Positions 38,971 through 47,353 of a DNA stretch of 64,000 nucleotides are shown one piece after another (positions within the stretch are counted from its first letter, which is position 1; each line of letters begins with the position of its first letter). The position numbers and the translations under genes were made by a program. Below the pieces are notes generated by a model. That model was not told where the DNA came from and ran no database searches. It saw only the letters and a list, made by a program, of their open reading frames with translations. Origin of the DNA: Methylophilaceae bacterium (lineage in GTDB: Bacteria > Pseudomonadota > Gammaproteobacteria > Burkholderiales > Methylophilaceae); assembly GCA_027488395.1 (NCBI GenBank), contig JAIYBT010000026.1, positions 50,284 through 114,283 on the forward strand, read 5' to 3'.

Positions 38971-40656
38971 ATGAGTGAACCCCGTTTAATTGCCCTCGAG
39001 GAGAGACTGTCTGCGTTAGAAGTGCAAATAGCACAATTGACGCAAGCCACGCGGGGTATGCCGTCGCCATCAACGCCTAGCGTGAATGCGGCGCCCATGA
39101 CAAGCCGCTCAGCACCTGCCGTTCCGCTTCAACCTGCACAAGCGCAACCGTCCAAACCACCCCACCCAAAACCACCCCAAGATAGCCTGCCCTCGATGAC
39201 CACGTTGTTGGGTTGGAGTGGTGCCGCCGCCATTGTACTGGCGGTGGTGTATTTTATCCGCCTGAGTTTAGACGCGGGATGGTTAACCCCGATTAGGCAA
39301 TGCGGGATTGCTGCCCTGATCGGTGTGGTGATGGCGGTCGCAGGATTAATGCTTAAAAAATCAGACCGCGGCTATGCCAGTGTGCTGCCCGCGGCGGGCT
39401 TGGTCATGTGGTTTTTAGCCATTTTTGGGGCGCATTTGTATTATCACGTGATTGCTGTCGATACCGCAGCGTATATGTTAATGCTGACCGCAGGCATCGC
39501 GTTGTGGTTAGGCTACCAGTTTAAAACCGATCACTACGCCTTGTTTGCTTTGTTTGGTGCGTATAGTGGCCCCTTTTTGTTGCCGGTGCTGGTCGGCGAT
39601 GTCATGGATTTGGTGATTTATTTTAGCGGCTGGAGTGTGTTGTTTGCTGTGTATGCGGTATTTTTACCCAGTCGCAAAATCTATCTGCTGTCAGGCTTGT
39701 TGGCGTTAATCGCGTTTCATTTCAACTGGTATCGCTTGGACCCTGGTCATTGGGTGTCTGCTTTTGTCTTTCAATGTGTGCAGTTCACCATTACTGGTTT
39801 GGTGACGTGGCGCTATTCCTTTCAACATCAACAACCCTTAACAGCGGCGGAGTCGGTCGCACATTTACCTGGATTATTTGTGTTTTATGGGTTGCAATAT
39901 GGGCTACTAGATCAGCACTTTCCTACCTTGGCGCCATGGATGGCGTTGATGAGTGCTGCTTTATTGTATGGCTTTTATCTGATGGCCAAGCGGCAACTGG
40001 CGCAACCCTTGGTGTCTGGTCGCATCATGGTAGGCGCGTATGTGGCTTTTGTGCTGTTTCATGCGGTGTATTTGCATTTAATTCCCAATGATAGTCAGTG
40101 GCTGTGCGGGTTATTGGTGTTGCCGCTGTGCTTAACGTATTGGCGGTTAAGCCCGCCAGGCACGCAGATTGCGTGGCCATTTCGCTTGCTCGCGACCACT
40201 ATTTTGAGTATGAATTTATTGAATTTATGGTTAGACATGGCGCATATCCCAGATGGCCCGTGGATCATGCTGTTATATGTGCTGGAACTGTATGTAGTGT
40301 ATGCCGTGGCTAGTCGCCCCGCCATTACCTACGCATTGCTGCCTATTACGCTCTATTTGGGTCACCTAGGGATGATGGTGGCAGTGGTGCATCTTGTGCC
40401 CTACGCACTGGGCATTTCGCTGATATGGGATACGGTTGCGATGGCCTGCTTATGGTTTGCGTTTAAAACGCAAGATAAAACCCTGGGGCAATCGGCCTTA
40501 TTGATTTTAGCAGTGTCAGTGGGTAAGGCCATGCTGTATGACCTCAGTAATGCCACCCCCATGATTCGAATAGGGTGTTTACTGTTGTTAGGCTTAAGTT
40601 TGTATGCAGGTGGCTTTCTATACAAGCGGGTTGAAAATTTAGTCCCTACGCGTTAA
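38971..40656 (+). CDS. DUF2339 family multi-spanning membrane protein
   Basis: A 561-residue protein. The first ~30 residues form a coiled coil (LIALEERLSALEVQIAQL), followed by a Pro/Ala/Gln-rich linker to about residue 75, then about 14-16 hydrophobic helices to the C-terminus. This layout matches DUF2339 integral membrane proteins, whose function is unknown. The N-terminus is probably cytosolic. The protein is shorter than some relatives of 800-1000 residues. A ribosome-binding site (AAGGAAG) lies 8 bases upstream. No operon partner is on the same strand. Confidence 0.85.
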   Translation: MSEPRLIALEERLSALEVQIAQLTQATRGMPSPSTPSVNAAPMTSRSAPAVPLQPAQAQPSKPPHPKPPQDSLPSMTTLLGWSGAAAIVLAVVYFIRLSLDAGWLTPIRQCGIAALIGVVMAVAGLMLKKSDRGYASVLPAAGLVMWFLAIFGAHLYYHVIAVDTAAYMLMLTAGIALWLGYQFKTDHYALFALFGAYSGPFLLPVLVGDVMDLVIYFSGWSVLFAVYAVFLPSRKIYLLSGLLALIAFHFNWYRLDPGHWVSAFVFQCVQFTITGLVTWRYSFQHQQPLTAAESVAHLPGLFVFYGLQYGLLDQHFPTLAPWMALMSAALLYGFYLMAKRQLAQPLVSGRIMVGAYVAFVLFHAVYLHLIPNDSQWLCGLLVLPLCLTYWRLSPPGTQIAWPFRLLATTILSMNLLNLWLDMAHIPDGPWIMLLYVLELYVVYAVASRPAITYALLPITLYLGHLGMMVAVVHLVPYALGISLIWDTVAMACLWFAFKTQDKTLGQSALLILAVSVGKAMLYDLSNATPMIRIGCLLLLGLSLYAGGFLYKRVENLVPTR

Positions 40657-40679
40657 TCGGTGCTGTGTACGCTGGTTGT

Positions 40680-40934
40680 TTAATGGCAACCATTGCTGTT
40701 GCAACCACATTGCTTGGTTGTTGGCTTGCCGATTTTTTTTTGCCATGCTGCCAAAAAGGTCTCTTTAGACATTGGACTCAAACCAAGGGACTGTTGTAAC
40801 GCGGGATCTACATGGTGCGCTTGATAGTGAGCAAAATGTTTTAAATATTTAGCGTAGGCACGCTCTGCACCCATCAACCGTTGCCAATACAGCCATGCCC
40901 GTTGTTTGAGCTGAAATATATTCAATGTAAACAT
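40680..40934 (-). CDS. YbdD/YjiX family small protein
   Basis: An 84-residue protein. The pattern W-x2-R-x2-G-x4-Y-x3-Y-x2-H (LYWQRLMGAERAYAKYLKHF) followed by an acidic/His HHVDP region and SKETFLAAWQKK resembles YbdD/YjiX (DUF466) proteins, which are usually encoded next to the CstA/YjiY peptide or pyruvate carriers. Here no cstA is adjacent. The C-terminus is unusual: a CGCNSNGCH tail with three cysteines. The start is ATG 40934 after GGGGCG. It lies between two plus-strand membrane protein genes. Confidence 0.65.
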   Translation of the reverse strand: MFTLNIFQLKQRAWLYWQRLMGAERAYAKYLKHFAHYQAHHVDPALQQSLGLSPMSKETFLAAWQKKIGKPTTKQCGCNSNGCH

Positions 40935-41108
40935 GTGTATCGCCCCGATTTAAATAACAACAATGCTGCATGCTAGTATGAGATGGTGGGTTGCGTCCAG
41001 CGTTTCATTCACATAGATTGAAAACCAGATCATTATCCCCATCTTATGGGTAATCATATCTGTACGCTGCAACGGGTTGCCATGAGGTAACTTGCTTCAG
41101 GCGCTAGA

Positions 41109-41182
41109 TTTCATTTTAATTTGATTTCATTTTATTAGATCTCATTTTACTAGATCTCATTTTTTTAGCTTTCATTTTTAAC
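41109..41182. repeat. Five AT-rich ~15-bp tandem repeats upstream of the Tim44-like gene
   Basis: Successive units begin TTTCATTTTAATTTGA, TTTCATTTTATTAGA, TCTCATTTTACTAGA, TCTCATTTTTTTAGC and TTTCATTTTTAAC, a 15-bp period with one 16-bp unit. The array ends 16 bases before the ATG of the next gene, so it covers the 5' leader or promoter. Confidence 0.85.
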
Positions 41183-41198
41183 TAAAGGTAATCAAAAC

Positions 41199-42032
41199 AT
41201 GAAACGTTTTTTAATGTTATGCGTGGTGGCATTCACCTGCTTGAGTTTAATGGCGGGTGTGGCAGAAGCAAAGCGCTTTGGTGGTGGCAGTAGCTTTGGT
41301 AAAAGTCGCCCAGCCCCAGCCAAGCAAATGCAGCGCGAGCAACCTACTAAACCACAACCAGCTCCAGCGCAAAACGGCGCCAATCGTTGGTTAGGGCCAC
41401 TGGCAGGCTTGGCCATCGGTGCGGGCTTAGCCACCTTGTTTAGTCATGGCAGCTTAGGTGATTTTGCCAACAGCTTGAGCATGTTGTTAATGGTGGTAGC
41501 GGGCGCAATGTTATTGCTGTTTATTTTGAATAAATTTAGAAAGCCACAGCCTGCCGCGACACGCTTTGCCAGTGCCAATGGCGCACCACAAATGTTTCAA
41601 GCGGATAACGCGCCTGCCGCCTATGTTAACGCGTCCAATGCGCAAGCCTATGATGCGATTCCAGCAGACTTTCCCGTCGATGCTTTTTTACGGCAGGCCA
41701 AAGCGTCTTTTATTCGATTACAAGCCGCCAATGATGCCAAAGATTTAAATGATGTACGCGGTTACACCACGCCCGAAGTGTTTGCCGAAATTAGCCTGCA
41801 AATGCAAGAACGTGGTGATGCGCCACAAACGACTGAAGTATTACGGTTAGAGGCGCAATTAATTGCGGTGGTCGAGGAAGGTGAATACCGCATAGCGAGT
41901 GTGCGCTACACCGGCCAACTACGCGAAAATGCAGGCGCAACCGAATATATTGATGAAATTTGGCATCTGCAACAAGCCCTGCATCCTGACAATGCAGTGT
42001 GGTTATTGGCGGGCATACAACAAGCCAACTAA
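41199..42032 (+). CDS. Tim44-like domain membrane protein
   Basis: A 277-residue protein with a signal sequence (MKRFLMLCVVAFTCLSLMAG, likely cut after AEA), a Gly/Ser and Pro/Gln-rich segment to about residue 65, two hydrophobic helices (LGPLAGLAIGAGLATLF, LSMLLMVVAGAMLLLFILN), and a C-terminal Tim44-like domain from about 160 (FLRQAKASFIRLQAANDAKDL, RGYTTPEVFAEI). Bacterial Tim44-like proteins are exported or membrane-bound and of unclear function. AAAGGTAATC precedes the ATG. A strong terminator follows, so it is probably monocistronic. Confidence 0.88.
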   Translation: MKRFLMLCVVAFTCLSLMAGVAEAKRFGGGSSFGKSRPAPAKQMQREQPTKPQPAPAQNGANRWLGPLAGLAIGAGLATLFSHGSLGDFANSLSMLLMVVAGAMLLLFILNKFRKPQPAATRFASANGAPQMFQADNAPAAYVNASNAQAYDAIPADFPVDAFLRQAKASFIRLQAANDAKDLNDVRGYTTPEVFAEISLQMQERGDAPQTTEVLRLEAQLIAVVEEGEYRIASVRYTGQLRENAGATEYIDEIWHLQQALHPDNAVWLLAGIQQAN

Positions 42033-42050
42033 GCCTTTGCAATACACGAC

Positions 42051-42080
42051 AGGACTGGCCGCAAGCCCAGTCCTTTTTTT
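42051..42080 (+). terminator. Intrinsic terminator after the Tim44-like gene
   Basis: AGGACTGG and CCAGTCCT pair around a short loop containing GCAA, followed by seven T. Confidence 0.92.
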
Positions 42081-42162
42081 ATGGGGGGATGGCGACCTAG
42101 CGATGCCTTGCGTTGCGCATTCAGTCAGCGTAGCATCCAGCCATCAGTCATCAGGAGGTCGC

Positions 42163-42384
42163 ATGAAAAAAAGCTTTTATATTGATTATCCGCAAGCCCA
42201 TATGGACGGACAGGCGCATCGCTACTGCTGTGCAATTTGTTTGCAAGAAACCACCAAAATTAATGGCCTGTTAGAGGGGCACCTGCCGGACTGCAGTTAT
42301 CGTTTAGCCCTAGAAAAAGCAGGCTATGAATGTGAAGTCAGTACAAATCAGCCACAACTCAACACCACTGACGAAGAAGACTGA
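42163..42384 (+). CDS. Small cysteine-containing protein, unknown
   Basis: A 73-residue acidic protein. AGGAGG lies 4-10 bases before ATG 42163, a near-ideal ribosome-binding site, so this start is preferred over the longer in-frame extension to 41899 that would run back through the terminator of the Tim44-like gene. It has C-C-x2-C (YCCAIC) and a later C (LPDC), which could bind zinc. No membrane helix or signal is present and no family is recognised. The next gene is a CPA1 antiporter 128 bp downstream on the same strand. Confidence 0.7.
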   Translation: MKKSFYIDYPQAHMDGQAHRYCCAICLQETTKINGLLEGHLPDCSYRLALEKAGYECEVSTNQPQLNTTDEED

Positions 42385-42512
42385 CCGCAGATTGGCGTGC
42401 CTGACGCATACGATGGCCGGCAGGACAACGCATGGCATCCCGATCGCGCCCTAGCGCAATGATCAACATAGGACAATGGTGCATCAAGCCATCCTAGCCA
42501 GCAAAGCCCACC

Positions 42513-44096
42513 ATGAGTAATGTATTTTATTTCAATTTAATTTTATTTTTTTTAGTGGCCATTATTGTGTTGGAATATGGCGCGAAAAAATTGCGACTTC
42601 CTCCCGCAGTTGCGCAATTAATGGGTGGCGCCATGATTGCGTTTATTCCTGGGATTCCTCCATTTGCGCTCGATCCTGCCTTGGTACTGGTGGTATTTTT
42701 GCCGCCTTTATTGATGGATGGTGCATACAGCACGGTTTGGCATGAATTTAAACAGCAGTTGAATGGGATTTTATTATTGGCAGTTGGGGCCGTCATGTTC
42801 ACCACGTTAGTGGTAGGGCTGGCCTTACATGCTGTCAGCCCAGGCGTACCATGGGCGGTTTGCTTCGCATTGGGGGCGATTGTGTCTCCACCGGATGCAA
42901 TTGCTGCCAAAGCGTTGTTGCAACGGGTTGCGATTCCCCGCAAGTTATTGGTGCAACTCGAGGGTGAAAGCCTACTCAACGATGCCACAGGTCTAGTGTT
43001 ATATAAATTTTCGATTGTGGCGGCGCTCACTGGCGTATTTTCGCTCGAACAAGCCTTGCTCAGTTTTGCGGGGCTGACTTTGGGCGGGATTGCGTTAGGC
43101 GCTCTGTTTGGTTGGGTGGTGGTGAGGCTGCTTAAATATTTACAGGAAGCATCCCTCACCATTTTAGCGGCGGCCTTGCCAGGCTGGTTATGCTACGTGG
43201 TGGGGGAGCATCTGGGCTTGTCTGGCGTGATTGCAACGGTGACTTACGGCATGTTGCTCGGTTGGTATCAACATGAGATTTTTACAGCAACTGTGCGTAG
43301 GCGTGGCACCGCATTTTGGGAAACCATGATTTTTATGCTGGAATCCCTTGTATTTATTTTAATTGGCTTGTCTTTGCGCGGAGTGATTGAACGGTTGGCG
43401 CAATCGGAGCAACGCATTGAAGAGACCTTGATTCAGGTGGCCGTGGTATTGGTTGTGGTCTTGCTGTCTCGGCTGGTGTGGGTATTTAGCATGGACCTCA
43501 TCGCACGCTGGGTGCAAGCGTGTACGGTCGCGCAGTCACCCCAGCGCCCATGGCGCGAATCGTTGGTCAAAAGTTGGGCTGGCATGCGCGGGGTGGTGAC
43601 ACTGGCGGCGGCACTGGCCGTGCCCGCCGAAGTGCCTGGCCGCGATTTAATGTTGTTATGTGCGTTTGCAGTGATCTTGGTGACGGTATTGGGCTTGGGT
43701 ACCAGCATAGGCTGGTTAATACAAGCCCTTGCGCTGACACCTGCGCCCCATCCACAACATTACTTAAAAGAGCCGCAAGCTTGGGCACGCTTAGTGGCTG
43801 CGCAATATGCGGCAGTTCAACAATTGGCTTATGATGATGACGGTCAATTGGTGCATCCGCGTTTATTGGAACAATATCGGTATCGGGCCACCTTGTCTGA
43901 GCAACTGAAAGATGCGGAGCGCATCCCTGAAGCGATCCGCAAAGCGCATTTTAATGTGGTGTTAGCCGCGGTGGCTGCCGGACGGCAAGCCTTATTGCAG
44001 ATGCACAGGCGCGGTGAGATTCACGATGTGCTGTTGCATGATTTAGAACGTGATCTAGATCTGCAAGAAATTGCCGCCATGCATCATCATCGCTAG
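42513..44096 (+). CDS. Na+/H+ antiporter, CPA1 family
   Basis: A 527-residue cation:proton antiporter of the NhaP/YjcE type. About 12 hydrophobic helices are followed by a cytosolic tail from about residue 410. SPPDAIAAKALLQR and LEGESLLNDATGLVLYKF are the ion-binding ND-type motif region of CPA1 proteins, and RRRGTAFWETMIFMLESLVFILIGL is the late helix pair. It would export Na+ or K+ in exchange for protons at the inner membrane. It is followed by a long inverted repeat and a convergent alcohol dehydrogenase gene. Confidence 0.92.
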   Translation: MSNVFYFNLILFFLVAIIVLEYGAKKLRLPPAVAQLMGGAMIAFIPGIPPFALDPALVLVVFLPPLLMDGAYSTVWHEFKQQLNGILLLAVGAVMFTTLVVGLALHAVSPGVPWAVCFALGAIVSPPDAIAAKALLQRVAIPRKLLVQLEGESLLNDATGLVLYKFSIVAALTGVFSLEQALLSFAGLTLGGIALGALFGWVVVRLLKYLQEASLTILAAALPGWLCYVVGEHLGLSGVIATVTYGMLLGWYQHEIFTATVRRRGTAFWETMIFMLESLVFILIGLSLRGVIERLAQSEQRIEETLIQVAVVLVVVLLSRLVWVFSMDLIARWVQACTVAQSPQRPWRESLVKSWAGMRGVVTLAAALAVPAEVPGRDLMLLCAFAVILVTVLGLGTSIGWLIQALALTPAPHPQHYLKEPQAWARLVAAQYAAVQQLAYDDDGQLVHPRLLEQYRYRATLSEQLKDAERIPEAIRKAHFNVVLAAVAAGRQALLQMHRRGEIHDVLLHDLERDLDLQEIAAMHHHR

Positions 44097-44161
44097 CGAA
44101 TTGCGCGGTGGCGATCAACCAAGCGCGGTTGCGTAGCCCTTAGGCCACGCGCAATCTTCGC
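44096..44161. terminator. Long imperfect inverted repeat between convergent genes
   Basis: GCGAATTGCGCGGTGG at 44096-44111 pairs, with small bulges, with CCACGCGCAATCTTCGC at 44145-44161; a smaller AACC-GGTT hairpin lies inside. It sits exactly between the convergent antiporter and alcohol dehydrogenase genes and probably ends both transcripts, although no T-run is present. Confidence 0.45.
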
Positions 44162-44175
44162 TGGTAATGCTTGAT

Positions 44176-45225
44176 TTATGGCTGGGCCTTAAGCGAGGCA
44201 ATATCTATTACAAAGCGATATTTCACATCATTCTTTAACATGCGCGTATAGGCTTCATTGATCGCATTGGCTTGAATCACTTCCACATCACTCACAATAT
44301 TATGTTTGCCGCAAAAATCGAGCATTTCTTGGGTTTCTGCAATGCCACCGATCAATGATCCTGCCACTTGTTTACGTTGTGTAATCAAATTGCCACCGTG
44401 CACTTGCACAGGGTCCAGCGGTCCAACCAAGACGATGGTCTTATCCCGTTTGAGTAAGCCAATATAAGGGTTAAGGTCGTGCGCCACTGGGATGGTGTCG
44501 ATGATGAGATCAAAACTACTCGCATGTTTAGCCATGGCCTCAACATCGGTTGAAATCAGCACCTCACTCGCGCCTAAACGTTGTGCATCGGCCGCTTTGC
44601 TGGTGGAGGTTGTAATCATCACTACATGTGCGCCCATGGCGGCGGCCAATTTAATGCCCATGTGCCCTAAGCCGCCAAGGCCAATAATGCCAACTTTTTG
44701 TCCGGCCTGCACTTGCCAATGTTTGAGCGGTGAATACAAGGTAATGCCTGCACATAATAGGGGTGCAACCGCTTGCGTATCTAAATGCTCAGGTACATTG
44801 AGCACGAATTGTGCATCCACCGTGATACGCTCAGCATAACCGCCAAACGTCAGGCCACCGTGCTTGGGGTCCTTCGCGTTGTAGGTAAACACACTGTCAT
44901 TGCAATATTGTTCTTCACCCGCCGCACACGCTTCACAATGGCGACAAGCATCGACCATGCAACCCACGCCGACCAATTGACCAACTTTAAATTGAGTGAC
45001 TGCCTCGCCTACTTGGCTGACGCGACCAACAATTTCATGGCCAGGCACCATTGGGTACAGTGAATGGCCCCCCCATTCATTTCGCGCTTGGTGGATATCG
45101 GAATGGCAAATCCCACAATACAAAATATCAATGGCCACATCATTAGGTTGGGTATCACGTCGTTCGATCATCATGCGCGCGACTGGGGAAGTGGCATTGG
45201 CAACGCCATAAGCAATGGTTTTCAT
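44176..45225 (-). CDS. Zinc-dependent alcohol/aldehyde dehydrogenase (YahK/CAD-like)
   Basis: A 349-residue medium-chain dehydrogenase. The catalytic zinc ligands are Cys in YCGICHSD and His in VPGHE, with the distal Cys near LLCAGIT; the structural zinc loop is CRHCEACAAGEEQYC. The Rossmann motif is GIIGLGGLGHMGIKLAAAMGA. It is close to E. coli YahK, an NADPH-dependent broad aldehyde reductase. ATG 45225 after GGAG is chosen; a TTG four codons upstream is less likely. It stands alone with a 419-bp upstream region. Confidence 0.92.
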   Translation of the reverse strand: MKTIAYGVANATSPVARMMIERRDTQPNDVAIDILYCGICHSDIHQARNEWGGHSLYPMVPGHEIVGRVSQVGEAVTQFKVGQLVGVGCMVDACRHCEACAAGEEQYCNDSVFTYNAKDPKHGGLTFGGYAERITVDAQFVLNVPEHLDTQAVAPLLCAGITLYSPLKHWQVQAGQKVGIIGLGGLGHMGIKLAAAMGAHVVMITTSTSKAADAQRLGASEVLISTDVEAMAKHASSFDLIIDTIPVAHDLNPYIGLLKRDKTIVLVGPLDPVQVHGGNLITQRKQVAGSLIGGIAETQEMLDFCGKHNIVSDVEVIQANAINEAYTRMLKNDVKYRFVIDIASLKAQP

Positions 45226-45644
45226 TTGAATCTCCAATTGGATAACAAGCAGGGGTTTACAAGTAGTTGTGTGGACATTCTAGATGGGTCAGCGTACGCA
45301 CCCTAACATCTAATCAGGAATTCTTAATCTCAAAAAATGCAAGTGAATGCTTGTGATGAAAAGACCAGCAAGTAGTGATGAAATATGAATGCCGACTTAC
45401 CCGCAATTTTTGTAGATAACGTGTGTGTATGACTGTGCGCGTAAGTCATATCCGATTGAAACACAACAATAAAGCTGAATTGTCTAGCCATTACGCAAGC
45501 ATCATGCAAGGAACAGCTTTGCACAAATCAGCATAGGGGATGTTGATCATAGCGTCGGTGCGCTAAGGCACTCAGTTCCGCGGATGCGGCGCGCTGGGTG
45601 ACGACCGCAGGGCGTCAGTAGAGTAGACGCCCTGCAACATCGGA
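45226..45644. other. Intergenic region upstream of the alcohol dehydrogenase gene
   Basis: 419 bp between two minus-strand genes. No convincing gene is present. It must carry the alcohol dehydrogenase promoter on its left side and the end of the SbmA-like transcript on its right, where a hairpin lies at 45607-45635. Confidence 0.55.
45607..45635 (-). terminator. Ten-bp perfect hairpin after the SbmA/BacA-like gene
   Basis: GCAGGGCGTC and GACGCCCTGC pair perfectly around a 9-base loop, 10 bases past the minus-strand stop codon. There is no T-run on the minus strand, so it may be a Rho-assisted or RNA-stabilising hairpin. Confidence 0.55.
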
Positions 45645-46874
45645 TTAAGCAGAGGTGGGTTGATCAATGGCTGGCAGTGCCTCGTGACGGATGGCCGCCT
45701 CGAAGGTGGTTAACCGTTTGTACACAGAGAGCAATTCAACGATGGTGGTCCATGAATTGACCAGATATTGAAAGGCATTACTCACTTGTGAAAACGCTGT
45801 CAAAATTTGCTGTAATAGGCCAAACGTGATTTTGCCCAAGGCAATGGTAGGCACCAAAATCAAGTAAGCAAAAATATTGTCCGCCTGCAAATATAAGCTA
45901 CGCGCCACATTGAAATACAAATAGTGAAAATACAATCTAAAGTAATTGCTACGCACGTCTGCAAATAAGTGTTGCAGGGTCATTGGTTGTGCCCGGTCTG
46001 CATCATCTTCACCATATACCAGTTCTTTTCGGTAGGCTGCTTCCACCCGCTGATTTTTAAACTCTAATCCTGGTAATTTGATCCCCACTGCCGCTAACAA
46101 TAAGGTGCCAAACAATGACCATGCAATGGCCGCCGAAAATAAAGGGGCGGGTACTTTTCCGAATAAGGGTAATTCACTGACATAGGTAGATAAGCCCCAC
46201 AGCACCGGTAAAAAGGCAAATAAGGTCATGACGGCCTCGACCATAGAGACGCCCAGACCTTCCATGATGGTGGCAAAGCGCATGGTGTCTTCTTGCACCC
46301 GTTGTGAGGCGCCTTCAATATGCCGCACTTGTGTCCACTGGCTGGTATAAAACGCGTTCATCGCGGTGCGCCAGCGAAAGATGTAGTGGCTGACAAAAAA
46401 TTTAGTCACCACATAAATAAAAATCGCCACAAAAGCGATTTCTGCAAATTGCAACATTAAAAGATATAGTTGCGCCGTGGTGACTTTAGAGTTGGGTGAC
46501 AGCGCGCTTTGTACCGCATCAAAAAAAGGCCGGCGCCAGTTATTAATTGCTACCGAGACTTGCACGGAATAATAGGTCGAAAATAATATAAATGCCGAAC
46601 CAAGGATAGACCAAGCTTGCCAGCGGCTGGGCTTCAGCACAAACCATGCCGCCGCAAACAGACCTACACTCAGCGCGTAATAACCGTAAAATAAGATAAA
46701 TACATCGGTCACAAAGTGGCCCAAACCAATCACGGGTTCGGCTTCTGTCATGGATAAACCAAAGGCACTGCCAATGGTGGCACTATACTGAAACCAAACG
46801 CCGCAACACAACATGGCCCACACCACCACTGAGGGCCAAAACAAACGAGAATTTGGAAAAAAAGATTTGAACAT
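45645..46874 (-). CDS. SbmA/BacA-like peptide or cobalamin transporter
   Basis: A 409-residue inner-membrane protein. The opening FFPNSRLFWPSVVVWAMLC, the NNWRRPFFDAVQSAL segment and FYTSQWTQVRHIEGASQRVQED match the SbmA/BacA family, which imports peptides such as microcins and Pro-rich antimicrobial peptides by proton motive force. Related ABC-type BacA proteins also carry cobalamin. There is no ATPase domain here, so it is the SbmA branch. ATG 46874 after GAGGG is preferred over a GTG five codons upstream. An intrinsic terminator lies about 60 bases upstream of the start, within the 5' leader. Confidence 0.88.
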   Translation of the reverse strand: MFKSFFPNSRLFWPSVVVWAMLCCGVWFQYSATIGSAFGLSMTEAEPVIGLGHFVTDVFILFYGYYALSVGLFAAAWFVLKPSRWQAWSILGSAFILFSTYYSVQVSVAINNWRRPFFDAVQSALSPNSKVTTAQLYLLMLQFAEIAFVAIFIYVVTKFFVSHYIFRWRTAMNAFYTSQWTQVRHIEGASQRVQEDTMRFATIMEGLGVSMVEAVMTLFAFLPVLWGLSTYVSELPLFGKVPAPLFSAAIAWSLFGTLLLAAVGIKLPGLEFKNQRVEAAYRKELVYGEDDADRAQPMTLQHLFADVRSNYFRLYFHYLYFNVARSLYLQADNIFAYLILVPTIALGKITFGLLQQILTAFSQVSNAFQYLVNSWTTIVELLSVYKRLTTFEAAIRHEALPAIDQPTSA

Positions 46875-47353
46875 CGCAACATCCCTCACAAAGTGAGCAT
46901 GAGTGTATTGCCATCAAGCGTGCCTTGCAACAAAAAAAAACCTCCCGAAGGAGGTGAGGAGGGATGCGTCATACATGCATCAGGGAGGGTAAATTTGTGA
47001 GGAAAACCCGATACTGCTTCATTTCGTTAAGTCAAAACGCGATTGGTGGTGTGGTACACGGCCATGCGCTGATCGCTAACAGCATCATGAATACGCATAT
47101 TTAGTTTTATTTAATCGTTTATGTCTATGATTTGTTAAGTAAATTTTAAAGCCAATGTGGCCGCGCAGGCAGGCGCAATTGTCTGAATTGATTGTCAGTA
47201 TCCGCCTACAGGAGGTCGATGCCACGTGCGCAATGGTTGCGCAACGCAGTGTTTTTTGTCATTGAGCTGCGATCATCGCAAACCATTTTATGAAAGCTGT
47301 TGTCTCTCAACCTAACGAATAAACGACAATAATGTGGTCTTTAAGGAATGCGC
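46875..47353. promoter_or_regulatory. Divergent intergenic region between SbmA-like and protease genes
   Basis: 479 bp between divergent genes. On the minus strand it contains a terminator (46932-46955), a smaller hairpin GATGC-N9-GCATC at 46963-46981, and a 17-codon frame (ATG at 47022). An AT-rich tract at about 47095-47155 may hold promoters. The plus-strand gene has AAGGA just before its start. No larger gene is seen. Confidence 0.55.
46932..46955 (-). terminator. UUCG-loop intrinsic terminator in the SbmA-like gene's leader
   Basis: Read on the minus strand: ACCTCC, loop TTCG, GGAGGT, then an unbroken run of T. The UUCG tetraloop closed by C-G makes this an unusually stable terminator. 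It acts only on minus-strand transcription, and the only minus-strand gene downstream of it is the SbmA-like gene itself. Confidence 0.92.

Noticed and set aside
41899..42162. N-terminal extension of the small cysteine protein
   Set aside because: It would start inside the Tim44-like gene and run through that gene's intrinsic terminator; AGGAGG before 42163 marks the true start.
45330..45524. A 64-codon minus-strand frame in the alcohol dehydrogenase upstream region
   Set aside because: No ribosome-binding site, no recognisable domain, composition like non-coding DNA.
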